Positions 17,583 through 25,897 are shown, counted from the stretch's first letter. The stretch is 64,000 bases of DNA from Rhizobium sophoriradicis (GCF_003939025.1 NZ_RQIH01000006.1:1-64000), one strand, 5' to 3'. The notes: generated by a model not told the origin, from the letters alone. Program-made: numbers and translations.

Positions 17583-18791
17583 AATCCGTTTGCGAAGAAA
17601 AGCCTGCTCCGGCTCCTGCCGGCACAGCGACAGCGCCGTTTCATAGGCCGCGATCGCCTCATCTCTCCGGCCGAGGCGGCGCAGGAAATCAGCACGCGCC
17701 GCATGGGCGAGGTGATAGGCCTGCAGCTCCCGGTGCCTCAGGACAGCATCGATCAACTCAAGGCCTTTCGACGGCCCTTCCGCCATCGCGATCGCCACAG
17801 CGCGGTTGAGTTCGACGACCGGCGAGGACTGGGCTGCGAGAAGCAGGTCGTAATAGAAGACGATCCGGCGCCAGTCGGTTCGCTCGGCGGCAGGCACCTT
17901 CGCATGTTCGGCGGCGATCGCTGCCTGCACCGTATAGGTGCCGACCTCTCCCGTCCGCATCGCCTCGCTAAGGAGTGCCAGGCCCTCCGAGATTTTGGCG
18001 CGGTCCCAGAGCGAGCGGTCCTGATCGGCAAGCAGCACGAGGGCTCCCTCCGCGCCGCTGCGGGCGTTGCGGCGGGATTCCTGCAGCAGCATCAGCGCCA
18101 GAAGCCCGCAAACGTCGGGGTGCGGCAGCAGCGCCAGAAGCAGCCGCGCCAGCCGGATGGCCTCTGCCGTCAGATCGGCGCGAACGACCGCGTCTCCCGA
18201 TGAGGTGGAATAGCCCTCGTTGAAGACGAGATAGATGACGTGCAACACCCGATCGAGCCGCTCGGGCAGCGCCTCGCGGCCCGGCACTTCATAGGGGACG
18301 TTTGCTGCCCGGATCCTGTTTTTGGCGCGCACAATCCGCTGCGCAACCGTCGGCGCCGGAACGAGGAAGGCATGGGCGATCTCCTCGGTGGTCAGTCCGC
18401 AGATTTCCCGAAGCGCCATCGCCGTCTGCGCATCCGCCGGGATAGCCGGATGGCAGCAGGTGAAGATCAGCCGCAGCATGTCGTCCTCGATCGCTTCCAT
18501 CTCGCCCATCTCCATTTCGTCGACGCTATAGAGGCTGTCCTCGATGTGCTTCTGCGATGCATCGAAACGCGCACGCCGCCGGATCGCATCAATCGCCTTG
18601 AAGCGGCCGGTCGACACAAGCCAACCGGAGGGGTTGGCGGGAACGCCGTCGACCGGCCATGTTCTTGCGGCCGCTGCAAAGGCATCGTGAAGCGCTTCCT
18701 CCGCACGGTCGAAATCGCCGAGCAATCGGATCAGCGTCGCCAGCACCCGGCGAGATTGGGTTCGGTAGATCTCGTCGATGACCGCTTCCAC
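17550..18791 (-). CDS. ECF42-type RNA polymerase sigma factor
   Basis: A 413-residue sigma-70 family factor. Region 2 covers about residues 10-75 (RVLATLIRLLGDFDRAEEALHD, ending in GRFKAIDAIRRR) and region 4 about 121-162 (REICGLTTEEIAHAFLVP, then TVAQRIVRAKNRIR). A long helical C-terminal extension of about 240 residues follows, TPR-like in its last part (DEAIAAYETAL). This architecture and the three adjacent DGPF/YciI genes define the ECF42 group, in which the extension replaces an anti-sigma factor. It is the last gene of a four-gene minus-strand operon preceded by an ECF42-type promoter, so it probably autoregulates. Its 3' end overlaps the tail of the converging flippase-like gene by 33 bp. 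Confidence 0.93.
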   Translation of the reverse strand: MEAVIDEIYRTQSRRVLATLIRLLGDFDRAEEALHDAFAAAARTWPVDGVPANPSGWLVSTGRFKAIDAIRRRARFDASQKHIEDSLYSVDEMEMGEMEAIEDDMLRLIFTCCHPAIPADAQTAMALREICGLTTEEIAHAFLVPAPTVAQRIVRAKNRIRAANVPYEVPGREALPERLDRVLHVIYLVFNEGYSTSSGDAVVRADLTAEAIRLARLLLALLPHPDVCGLLALMLLQESRRNARSGAEGALVLLADQDRSLWDRAKISEGLALLSEAMRTGEVGTYTVQAAIAAEHAKVPAAERTDWRRIVFYYDLLLAAQSSPVVELNRAVAIAMAEGPSKGLELIDAVLRHRELQAYHLAHAARADFLRRLGRRDEAIAAYETALSLCRQEPEQAFLRKRISELAAASERQ

Positions 18792-18800
18792 GGGGGCACC

Positions 18801-19160
18801 TCAGTTCGGAAGGGTGAGTGTTCGCACCGGTCTCAGTTCGACCGCGCCGTAGCGGGCCGACGGAATTCGCCCGGCGATCTCCTTCGCCTTCGCCATGTTA
18901 GGCGCCTCGATGACGTAGAAGCCCGCCAGATGCTCCTTCGTCTCGACATAGGGGCCGTCGGTGACGGAGAGCCTATTGTTTCGAACCCGCAGCACGCTCG
19001 CCTGGTCAGGCATTTCGAGCGCATCGGAATGGATCATGAAGCCGTCGCGGCACAGTTCGTCGTCGAAGGCAAAGTGCGCTTTGATGAGATCGTCGGTTTC
19101 ATCCGGTGTCAGCCTGCCGTCGGTGTCGGTGCTGTTATAGATCAGGCAGATGTAGCGCAT
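18801..19160 (-). CDS. DGPF/YciI family protein (copy 1)
   Basis: A 119-residue protein with the ferredoxin-like YCII fold. It starts MRYICLIYNS and has the family's SVTDGPYVETKEHLAGFYVI motif in the middle and GAVELRPV near the end. Biochemical function is unknown for the family (YciI-type proteins have been suggested as small oxidoreductase or ligand-binding units). It is the third gene of the sigma factor operon, 9 bp before the sigma gene and 2 bp after copy 2. It is presumed to act in the response controlled by the sigma factor. Confidence 0.9.
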   Translation of the reverse strand: MRYICLIYNSTDTDGRLTPDETDDLIKAHFAFDDELCRDGFMIHSDALEMPDQASVLRVRNNRLSVTDGPYVETKEHLAGFYVIEAPNMAKAKEIAGRIPSARYGAVELRPVRTLTLPN

Positions 19161-19162
19161 GG

Positions 19163-19522
19163 TTATTTCCCATCTTGGATGGAATAGGCTGGGCGGACTT
19201 CGATCGAGCAATATTTAAGAATCGGGAAACTGGACGCGATGGTCTTTGCCTCTTCGATATTCTCGGCCTCGAGCAGCACAAAACCGCCCAGATGCTCTTT
19301 GATTTCGGCAAACGGACCATCGGTTGCGGAGACTTCGCCATTGTGCAGGCGAAGCGTGATCGCCGTCGATGGTTCATGCAAGGCGTGCGCTACCAGGAGA
19401 TGACCGCTGTCGCGCCAGCGATTGTCGCTGATAATGCATTCCTGCGTAACGGCATCCCACTCGGCCTGGGGAACCAGCTTGCACTTTTCGGTGTCGAACC
19501 AGATCTGACATAGAAACTTCAT
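19163..19522 (-). CDS. DGPF/YciI family protein (copy 2)
   Basis: A 119-residue YCII-fold protein starting MKFLCQIWFD, with ATDGPFAEIKEHLGGFVLLE and CSIEVRPA. It is clearly paralogous to its two neighbours but diverged in the loop after the first strand. Ten bases separate it from copy 3 upstream. Function is unknown; co-transcription with an ECF42 sigma factor is the main clue. Confidence 0.92.
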   Translation of the reverse strand: MKFLCQIWFDTEKCKLVPQAEWDAVTQECIISDNRWRDSGHLLVAHALHEPSTAITLRLHNGEVSATDGPFAEIKEHLGGFVLLEAENIEEAKTIASSFPILKYCSIEVRPAYSIQDGK

Positions 19523-19532
19523 TGGCGCCTCC

Positions 19533-19889
19533 TCATTGGGCTCTCAAGTCATGGATTGGCCGCACCTCGATGGCGCCGAATTTGGCGAGCGGAATGCCGG
19601 CGGCGATGCGGATTGCGTCGTTGAGGTCCTTGGCATCGATCAGGATGAAACCGCCGAGCGCCTCCTTCGTCTCAGCGAAGGGACCGTCCGTCACCGATGT
19701 CTCACCGCTCCGCACCCGCACGGTCACCGCCGATGTCGGCGGCTGCAGCGCCTGGGCGACGATCATGTGCCCGCTTTCGGCAAGGTCCTTGTCGTAGTTC
19801 AAGGAATTCGCGTCGAGCGCGGCCTTCTCCTCTTTCGTCATCGCGTCGAGCACCGCGCCGTCGAACCAGACCTGACAGAGATATTTCAT
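19533..19889 (-). CDS. DGPF/YciI family protein (copy 3)
   Basis: A 118-residue YCII-fold protein starting MKYLCQVWFDG, with VTDGPFAETKEALGGFILID and GAIEVRPI. It is the first gene of the four-gene operon and directly follows the ECF42-type promoter (19926-19952). Upstream the ribosome site GGAGG is present. It is the copy closest to copy 2 in sequence. Function is unknown. Confidence 0.92.
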   Translation of the reverse strand: MKYLCQVWFDGAVLDAMTKEEKAALDANSLNYDKDLAESGHMIVAQALQPPTSAVTVRVRSGETSVTDGPFAETKEALGGFILIDAKDLNDAIRIAAGIPLAKFGAIEVRPIHDLRAQ

Positions 19890-19925
19890 CGCAGACAGCC
19901 TCCTTGCGATGTTTCAATGACTCTG

Positions 19926-19952
19926 GACGATCGAGCTTCACACATTTCGACA
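19926..19952 (-). promoter_or_regulatory. ECF42-type promoter of the DGPF-sigma operon
   Basis: On the minus strand TGTCGA (19952-19947) is followed after exactly 17 nt by CGTC (19929-19926), matching the -35 TGTCGA and -10 CGA/TC pattern described for ECF42 targets. The predicted start of transcription lies about 30 bp before the first DGPF gene. Confidence 0.7.
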
Positions 19953-19982
19953 GCGGCAGAAAAAATATTTGTCGCCGCCGGC

Positions 19983-20009
19983 TGTCGAAATCGCAGGGCA
20001 GCACTCGAC
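19983..20009 (+). promoter_or_regulatory. Divergent ECF42-type promoter of the small membrane protein gene
   Basis: On the plus strand TGTCGA (19983-19988) is followed after exactly 17 nt by CGAC (20006-20009). The first nine bases, TGTCGAAAT, are identical to the opposing promoter. It ends 34 bp before the small gene at 20044. Confidence 0.65.
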
Positions 20010-20043
20010 AAGGCTTCATCGAAACCTGTCGAGGAGAACGGCA

Positions 20044-20259
20044 ATGAGTATTCTTGAAATCGCGATCGCAAGCCAGATCTGGGCACGCCGCCATGACAAG
20101 CCTCGTCAGGCGTTCGAGGAAGGCGATGGAATGAAGGTTCTCTTACGCACCGCTTTCACCTTCATCGCCTTCAGCCTGCTGATAGCAGGGCTGAACCTTG
20201 CTGCCGGCCGACCGCAGGTGGTTGCGCAGCAGCCGGCGCCTGTCGTGGCGGGACGATGA
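20044..20259 (+). CDS. Small membrane protein, probable ECF42 target
   Basis: A 71-residue protein not recognised from any named family. The first 30 residues (MSILEIAIASQIWARRHDKP onward) are polar or amphipathic. One clear membrane helix (about 31-52, VLLRTAFTFIAFSLLIAGLNL) follows, then a short proline-rich tail probably outside the membrane. GAGGAGAACGGCA precedes the chosen ATG; a second possible start (MKVLLR, 20131) also has an upstream GGAAGG and would give a 43-residue protein. The divergent ECF42-type promoter links it to the sigma factor regulon. It may be a signal or partner protein, but that is speculation. Confidence 0.7.
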   Translation: MSILEIAIASQIWARRHDKPRQAFEEGDGMKVLLRTAFTFIAFSLLIAGLNLAAGRPQVVAQQPAPVVAGR

Positions 20260-20268
20260 GGAAACGGC

Positions 20269-21771
20269 CTATTGAAAGGCCGTTTCGAAGAAGCTGCGCA
20301 GCTTGCGCGAATGCAGGGCTTCCTTCGGCATGGCGGCCAGCTTCTGCACGGCGCGGATGCCGATCTGCAGATGCTGGTTGACCTGCGTGCGGTAGAAGGC
20401 CGTCGCCATGCCCGGCAGCTTCAATTCGCCGTGCAGCGGCTTGTCGGAGACGCAGAGCAGCGTGCCGTAAGGCACGCGGAAGCGGAACCCGTTGGCGGCG
20501 ATCGTTGCCGATTCCATGTCGAGCGCGATGGCGCGCGCCTGCGATAGCCGCCTCACCGGCCCGCGCTGGTCCCGCAGTTCCCAGTTGCGGTTGTCGATCG
20601 TGCCGACGGTGCCGGTGCGCATGATGCGCTTCAGCTCGAAGCCCTCGTAGCCGGTAATTTCGGCGACGGCCGCCTCCAGCGCCACCTGCACTTCGGCGAG
20701 CGCCGGGATCGGCACCCAGACCGGCAGGTCGTCGTCGAGCACATGGTCCTCGCGCATATAGGCATGGGCAAGCACATAATCGCCGAGCCGCTGGCTGTTG
20801 CGCAGGCCGGCGCAATGGCCGAGCATCAGCCAGGCATGCGGGCGCAGCACGGCGACATGGTCGGTGATCGTCTTGGCGTTGGAGGGACCGACGCCGATAT
20901 TGATCATGGTGATCCCGGCATGGCCCTTCTTCTTCAGATGGTAGGCCGGCATTTGCGGCAGGCGGGCAAGTGTCGCATCCGTTTCCGGCCCGCTCGAGCC
21001 GGGCAGGGTGACGATATTGCCGGGCTCGACGAAGGCGGTATAACCGTCGCCGCCCTCGGCCATCTGCTTGCGCGCCCAGCTGCAGAATTCGTCGATATAG
21101 AACTGGTAGTTCGTGAACAGCACGAAGTTCTGGAAATGCTCGGCATGCGTCGCCGTGTAATGCGACAGCCGGGCGAGCGAATAATCGATACGCTGGGCGG
21201 TGAACGGCGCAAGCGGCGAGGGCTCGCCCGGTGGCGGGATGTATTCGCCGTTGGCGATCTCATCGTCGGTGGTGTTGAGATCAGGCGTGTCGAAGATATC
21301 GCGCATCGGGACATCGACGAAGGCGGAGGCCGATGCCTCCACATGCGCGCCCTCGCCAAAAGCGAAGTGCAGCGGAATCGGCGTCGTCGATTCCGAGACG
21401 ATCACCGGAACATTGTGGCTCTTCATCAGCAGCGACAGCTGTTCCTTCAGGTAATGCTTGAAGAGCTTCGGCCGGGTGACCGTCGTCGTGTAGATGCCGG
21501 GCGCCGTGACGTGGCCGTAGGAGAGGCGCGAATCGACATGGCCGAAGCTGGTCGTCTCGATGCTCACCTGCGGATAGAAGGCGCGGTAGCGCGAGGCGAT
21601 CGGAGCGCCTTGGGCAAGCTCGGTGAAGCTCTGGATCAGAAACGCCGTATTGCGCTCGTAGAGTTCGGTCAGCGTCTCGACGGCCTTGGCGGGATCATCG
21701 AAGCTCTGCGGCTGGAAAGGAGAGGGAGAGGAAATGTCGAGGGGCGACAAAGGGGAGATTCGTTTGTTCAT
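20269..21771 (-). CDS. amn: AMP nucleosidase
   Basis: A 500-residue AMP nucleosidase, which hydrolyses AMP to adenine and ribose 5-phosphate in purine salvage and energy-charge control. An N-terminal AMN-specific regulatory domain (to about 180) is followed by a nucleoside-phosphorylase-like domain with TMINIGVGPSNAKTITDHVAVLRP, HCAGLRNSQRLGDYVLAHAY and ALDMESATIAANGF. Length matches the E. coli enzyme (about 480) closely. It ends 9 bp from the stop of the converging small gene. Confidence 0.95.
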   Translation of the reverse strand: MNKRISPLSPLDISSPSPFQPQSFDDPAKAVETLTELYERNTAFLIQSFTELAQGAPIASRYRAFYPQVSIETTSFGHVDSRLSYGHVTAPGIYTTTVTRPKLFKHYLKEQLSLLMKSHNVPVIVSESTTPIPLHFAFGEGAHVEASASAFVDVPMRDIFDTPDLNTTDDEIANGEYIPPPGEPSPLAPFTAQRIDYSLARLSHYTATHAEHFQNFVLFTNYQFYIDEFCSWARKQMAEGGDGYTAFVEPGNIVTLPGSSGPETDATLARLPQMPAYHLKKKGHAGITMINIGVGPSNAKTITDHVAVLRPHAWLMLGHCAGLRNSQRLGDYVLAHAYMREDHVLDDDLPVWVPIPALAEVQVALEAAVAEITGYEGFELKRIMRTGTVGTIDNRNWELRDQRGPVRRLSQARAIALDMESATIAANGFRFRVPYGTLLCVSDKPLHGELKLPGMATAFYRTQVNQHLQIGIRAVQKLAAMPKEALHSRKLRSFFETAFQ

Positions 21772-21857
21772 GGCGCATTATAGAGAGTTGTTTTTGACAA
21801 GCAAACGACGTGCGCCGGCGGAAATCGATTTTTTATCTTCTTCCGTGTCTGTACTGC

Positions 21858-22037
21858 TCACCGCACCGTCGGCGCGCAGAAGGTCCCGTTTCTCTCCAGG
21901 CAGGTATAGCTCGCACCGAAATGCGACTGCGTGCCGCCGCCGCCCTCATGCACGACGACCGCCGAAAATGTGACCGCGAAGATCGCTGCGAACAACGTGA
22001 TGATGCTGAAACGTCTTGCCAGAATGTAGAGGTTCAT
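21858..22037 (-). CDS. Small secreted or membrane-anchored hypothetical protein
   Basis: A 59-residue frame starting MNLYILARRFSII, with one N-terminal hydrophobic segment (about 10-29) and a short mature part containing two cysteines (SYTCLERN, GTFCAPTVR) that could form a disulfide. Coding is supported by a clean ATG-to-stop frame with GC-rich third positions in its second half and a start in the intergenic space upstream of amn. No family recognised. Confidence 0.5.
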   Translation of the reverse strand: MNLYILARRFSIITLFAAIFAVTFSAVVVHEGGGGTQSHFGASYTCLERNGTFCAPTVR

Positions 22038-22252
22038 CTCATGCCCCGATACGGCAACCTAACCATGACAAGAGTTTTGTCATGCGGCGGCTGAACGAGT
22101 GCTGAGATGCCGGTTCATCCACCGTTCAGCTTGCGGGGCAGGGTCGGGCGAATTGTCGCGAAAATCGGCGGGCGGAGAAGCTTTCGAAGCATGCCGCATT
22201 TCCGCCGGCATGCTTCGGCGTTTTGAATGTTTGCTGCGTCGGCCTTATCGCA

Positions 22253-22591
22253 TCAGAGCCGCGTCCAGGTCTGCGACTTGCAGAGGATTTTCAGGACGCA
22301 GCCCTGCATCCGCAGCGAATTGCCGGAAACCTTGCCCGAGCCGCTATAGGTCTTGTCGGCGGCCGGATCGGTAATCTCGCCGGCGTAGCTGCCGCCGGTG
22401 CCGGCAAGTGTGCCGATCTTCCGGCCGCTGTATTTGCCGGTTTTCAGCGTCACGCAGTAACTGCCGCCGCAGGCCGCGATCACCGCCGTTTCGCCAGAGG
22501 CGGTTTTCCAATTGCCGACGATCGGCTCTTCGGCATGCGCGGTGCCCGCGATGACGGCGATGGCGCTGGCGAAAATGAAGCTGCGGATCAT
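22253..22591 (-). CDS. DUF2147 periplasmic protein
   Basis: A 112-residue secreted protein: a signal peptide with an AHA-EE cleavage site (about residue 20), then a DUF2147 lipocalin-like barrel beginning PIVGNWKTASGE and ending MQGCVLKILCKSQTWTRL. Four cysteines occur in two close pairs, expected to be oxidised in the periplasm. The molecular function of DUF2147 is unknown. It stands alone, with AGGGAGG-like sequence before the start. Confidence 0.88.
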   Translation of the reverse strand: MIRSFIFASAIAVIAGTAHAEEPIVGNWKTASGETAVIAACGGSYCVTLKTGKYSGRKIGTLAGTGGSYAGEITDPAADKTYSGSGKVSGNSLRMQGCVLKILCKSQTWTRL

Positions 22592-23036
22592 CTTTTCCTC
22601 CCTGATGTCCTTTTGACCGGCCGCGAAAATAACTGACGCGAACGTAAAGGTAAATACAGGCGATCGGCTATTGCCGGAGATCGCCGAAAGCAGAAAAAAA
22701 GCGAGAGGTCGATGCGTTTAAACTGTCGTCTGCTGATTTCATGATGAACGATCGGTTTATTTTCGAATCTGAATCTTTCGTAAAATTCGAACGAAAACCC
22801 CTAAGCTCCAAGGCATCCGATGTTTAACAAAAATTCAATTTTACCAAGTGTTTGCACTTTGTTTGTCTCAAATTAATCATGGATTTTAGGCGTTTTTTGA
22901 AGGCCGTTCGGCATAGTGAAGCCATCAAACGAGCGGGACAAACCCGCCGAAACTGAAGGGCTGCAAGCCGCGATAGACGGCAAGGTCCGGAGGTAAAACA
23001 GGGTAAGTCACAAACAGGCTAACAGGGATAAAACCG
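22592..23036. other. AT-rich non-coding region upstream of the Sel1 gene
   Basis: About 445 bp with no supportable gene and much lower GC than its surroundings. Two TTCGAA sites (22762-22767 and 22786-22791) lie within an imperfect palindrome, and poly-T/poly-A patches follow (22820-22890). It probably holds the Sel1 gene promoter and a long leader. Confidence 0.5.
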
Positions 23037-23303
23037 ATGGCACGCTTTGAAATGCACAATGCTGAAACGGCCACCATGGGTGGCGACAACAGCGCCGATG
23101 TCTTCTGCGAAATGGGTCTGATGTATGCGACCGGCCGCGGCTGCGCCGTCGACCTCGTCGCTGCCCACAAATGGCTGAACATTGCCGCGATCAAGGGCAA
23201 CGACCGCGCCGCCGAGCTTCGCGCCGACGTGGCCGCCACCATGAACAAGATGCAGCTCGTGGAAGCGTTGCGTGCTGCCCGCGAATGGATGACGGTCCAC
23301 TGA
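23037..23303 (+). CDS. Single Sel1-like repeat protein
   Basis: An 88-residue protein with one or two Sel1/TPR-like helical repeats: DVFCEMGLMYATGRGCAVDL and VAAHKWLNIAAIKGNDRAAEL. The rest is helical (NKMQLVEALRAAREWM). There is no signal peptide, so it is presumably a cytoplasmic protein-binding unit. The partner is unknown. It stands alone in an AT-rich area with its own promoter region and a strong downstream hairpin. Confidence 0.85.
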   Translation: MARFEMHNAETATMGGDNSADVFCEMGLMYATGRGCAVDLVAAHKWLNIAAIKGNDRAAELRADVAATMNKMQLVEALRAAREWMTVH

Positions 23304-23385
23304 AACCGTCTCCTGCTGGCGGTTCGACAGAAATAACAACCTCGAAAGAGGGGCTGGCGGGGCGATTTGAAACGCCGATGCCGGG

Positions 23386-23430
23386 AGAAGAGCACCGCGG
23401 CCGGCTATCCTCCACCGGCCGCGGTTCTTC
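23386..23430 (+). terminator. Hairpin terminator after the Sel1 gene
   Basis: A very stable palindrome (CCGCGGCCGG / CCGGCCGCGG, loop about 10 nt) flanked by GAAGA and TTCTTC. The following T-tract is weak, so it could work in both directions or protect an mRNA end. Confidence 0.55.
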
Positions 23431-23489
23431 GTTGAATTATCAGTATGACGTCGTCCGAAAACCGCTGACACGTTCGGCATCACGCTTTA

Positions 23490-24602
23490 TCAGCCGATCG
23501 CCTTCAGCACCTGCGGCAGCGCTTCCTCGAACAGCGCCATGTCGGTCTCCGGTCCGACGCTGACGCGGATGCAGCGGTTGAGCGGTGCCACACCGGGCAT
23601 GCGGATGAAGACGCCATGCTCCATCAGCCCGTCGACGATCGCCCGCGCATAAGCGCCGTCGCGGCCGGCGTCGATCGCCACGAAATTCGTGGCCGAGGGC
23701 AGCGACTCAAGGCCGTTTGCCCGGGCGATGCGGCCGATCCGCTCCCGCGCCGCATGGATCTTGCCGACCACCTCGGTGAGATAGGCTTGGTCCTTGAGGG
23801 CGGCGAGCGCGGCAGCCGTCGCCAGCCGGTTCATGCCGAAATGATTGCGGATCTTGTCGAAGGCCTGCGCCGTGCCCGGCGTCGAGATGACGTAGCCGGT
23901 GCGGGAGCCGGCAAGGCCATAGGCCTTGGAGAAGGTGCGGGTGCGCACGATGTTCGGCAGATCGATCAGCGAAGCGATCGACGGCAGCGAATTTGCCGGC
24001 CCCGTCTCGCTATAGGCCTCGTCGAGCACCATCAGCGTCGTCTCGGGCAGCGCCCGGGCGAAAGCGACGATGCTGTCGGCGTCCCACCAGCTTCCCATCG
24101 GATTGTCGGGATTGGCAAAATAGACGAGCGGCGCGTTCTCGCGCCTGACGGCTTCGAGCAGTCCGTCGAGATCCTCGCGGTCATTGACATAGGGCACGGT
24201 CACCAGCCGCCCGCCGAAGCCGGCGACATGGAAATTGAAGGTCGGATAGGCGCCGAGCGAGGTGACCACCGGCGCGCCGGCTTCGATCACCAGCCGGACG
24301 ATCTGGCCGAGCAACTCGTCGATGCCGCCGCCGATGGCGATATTGGCGGGGGAGATGCCGAGATGGGCGCCGAGCGCTTCCCTCAGCGCGAAATTTTCCG
24401 GATCATTGTATTTCCAGATATTGCCGGCCTCCTCACTTATCGCCGCAAGCACCGAAGGAGCCGGGCCGAAGCCGTTCTCGTTGGCGCCGATGCGTGCCAA
24501 GACTGCACGTCCGCGTTGGCGCTCGATGGCCTCGGGGCCAACGAAGGGAACAGTGGAGGGCAGGGCGCTGATGAGCGGCGTGAAGCGCGAAAAGGCGGAC
24601 AT
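23490..24602 (-). CDS. Histidinol-phosphate aminotransferase-like PLP enzyme
   Basis: A 370-residue fold-type I aminotransferase of the HisC family. It shows the substrate/PLP region IGGGIDELLGQIVRL, the aspartate motif YFANPDNPMGSWW, VLDEAYSE, and the Schiff-base lysine in TFSKAYGLAGSRTGYV. Rhizobia carry more than one HisC-like gene and this copy is not in a his operon, so it may act on histidinol phosphate, aromatic amino acids or another substrate. The start MSAFSRFTP is chosen over upstream in-frame codons without a ribosome site. Confidence 0.9.
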   Translation of the reverse strand: MSAFSRFTPLISALPSTVPFVGPEAIERQRGRAVLARIGANENGFGPAPSVLAAISEEAGNIWKYNDPENFALREALGAHLGISPANIAIGGGIDELLGQIVRLVIEAGAPVVTSLGAYPTFNFHVAGFGGRLVTVPYVNDREDLDGLLEAVRRENAPLVYFANPDNPMGSWWDADSIVAFARALPETTLMVLDEAYSETGPANSLPSIASLIDLPNIVRTRTFSKAYGLAGSRTGYVISTPGTAQAFDKIRNHFGMNRLATAAALAALKDQAYLTEVVGKIHAARERIGRIARANGLESLPSATNFVAIDAGRDGAYARAIVDGLMEHGVFIRMPGVAPLNRCIRVSVGPETDMALFEEALPQVLKAIG

Positions 24603-24674
24603 GCGAAGGCAAGTTCCCGGACATGTTGACGGTTGGCGCAACAATAGGCCGGGGTACGGCCAAGGCAAGCAAGA

Positions 24675-25106
24675 TTATTTCGACAGCTGACCAATGGGAG
24701 ACGCTTGCGGGCGGAACAGCGGCGCACGCCGTGCATCGATCGCTTCCATGTTGCCGACGAGGAAATCGGTGCGCACCACGCGGCGCAGGACCTCGGGATC
24801 CATCAGGTTGATGAACCGCACGCCGATGCGTTCCTTGTTGCGGTAGACCTCGGCACAGCCGATCCGATAGGCGAGGCCGAGGATGTTGAGATAATAATGT
24901 TTCGGCAGACCGGCGGTGGTCGACACGATGAAGGTCGCGCCGCCTTGCGAGATATCGATGATCTCGGCGCTTCGCATCGAAACCCCTGTGAGGCACGGCC
25001 GGACGGCGACGATACGGGCGGGGCGCTTGACGTGGAACTCTTCCCAGCGCAGGTCGTAAATGGCGGATTTGACCGTGGCAAGGTGTGTGGCGCGGAGCAT
25101 AGTCAT
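24675..25106 (-). CDS. PilZ domain protein
   Basis: A 143-residue protein with a PilZ domain in about residues 25-115, carrying the expected c-di-GMP motifs in slightly modified form: the basic cluster KRPARIVAVR and EIIDISQGGATF (D-x-S-x-G-G). It probably senses cyclic di-GMP and acts on motility, exopolysaccharide or attachment. GGAG lies upstream of the ATG; a second ATG two codons on is possible. It is divergent from the host-attachment-family gene, which fits a surface-related role. Confidence 0.85.
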   Translation of the reverse strand: MTMLRATHLATVKSAIYDLRWEEFHVKRPARIVAVRPCLTGVSMRSAEIIDISQGGATFIVSTTAGLPKHYYLNILGLAYRIGCAEVYRNKERIGVRFINLMDPEVLRRVVRTDFLVGNMEAIDARRAPLFRPQASPIGQLSK

Positions 25107-25431
25107 CTTACATTCTCCGTCAGACAGGGCATAGTTGGGGTTCTTGCTCTGGTGCAAGCTGATCTTGCTCCGGCCAAGGTCACATGAATGTTTTGCGCAT
25201 TCGTCAAAGATAAAATGACAATTTTAACGAGTTTGAAATTTGTTCCCATTCGGGACGTCGGCAGTCATTCCAAATCCGTTTCAGCAAGATTTCTGACGGT
25301 ATGTCATTTGAAACCGGATCGCCGCTCCACTCGATTTCTGACCCAATTTCTCGAACTCTTTCAACGGCCGGACGTTCTGTCTTGATCGATGAAGCATGGC
25401 GAGCTTCGATGACGACAGCGAGGAGTTGAAG
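25107..25431. other. AT-rich divergent intergenic region
   Basis: About 325 bp between the PilZ gene and the host-attachment-family gene with no supportable gene. AT-rich tracts (25200-25245) are the likely promoter zone for both. No clear operator was seen. Confidence 0.5.
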
Positions 25432-25878
25432 ATGACCGACGTCAGAATTCCCGGGAAATCATGGATTGTAGTCTGCAATGGAGCCAAGGCTCTGATCATG
25501 CAGAATGCCGGCGATGCCCAACTGATGAACCTCAAGGTGCTGGAAACCCTGACGCAGCCGAACGAGCCCGATCGCGAAGTCGGCGCCGACAAGCCTGGCC
25601 GCAGCCATGCCGCCGATGGGTTCAGCCGCAGCGCTGTCGAAGAGACCAGCTGGCAGGAGCAGGCCGAAGCGCAATTTCTGAAACATGTGGCGGAACGAAT
25701 GGACGAGCTGACCCAGGCAAAGGATGCGCACCGCATCGTCCTCATCGCGCCGCCGAAGGCGCTCGGGACCTTGCGGCCGGCACTCAGTGCCGAGACGCAG
25801 GCAGCGATTTCGGCGGAATTGGCGAAGGACTATACCAATCTGCCGATCGACGAAATCGAGCGACATCTCGCCGCGTGA
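25432..25878 (+). CDS. Host attachment family protein
   Basis: A 148-residue protein of the family annotated as required for attachment to host cells (AtsE-like, first noted in Agrobacterium and related to the bacterial eRF1-like fold). Visible traits are the N-terminal strand SWIVVCNGAKALIMQNAG, the region GRSHAADGFSRSAVEETSWQ, and HRIVLIAPPKALGTLRPAL. It is cytosolic with no signal peptide, so any attachment role would be indirect. GAGGAGTTGAAG precedes the ATG. Confidence 0.85.
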   Translation: MTDVRIPGKSWIVVCNGAKALIMQNAGDAQLMNLKVLETLTQPNEPDREVGADKPGRSHAADGFSRSAVEETSWQEQAEAQFLKHVAERMDELTQAKDAHRIVLIAPPKALGTLRPALSAETQAAISAELAKDYTNLPIDEIERHLAA

Positions 25879-25897
25879 TCAAACCCGAGCCTAGGAG

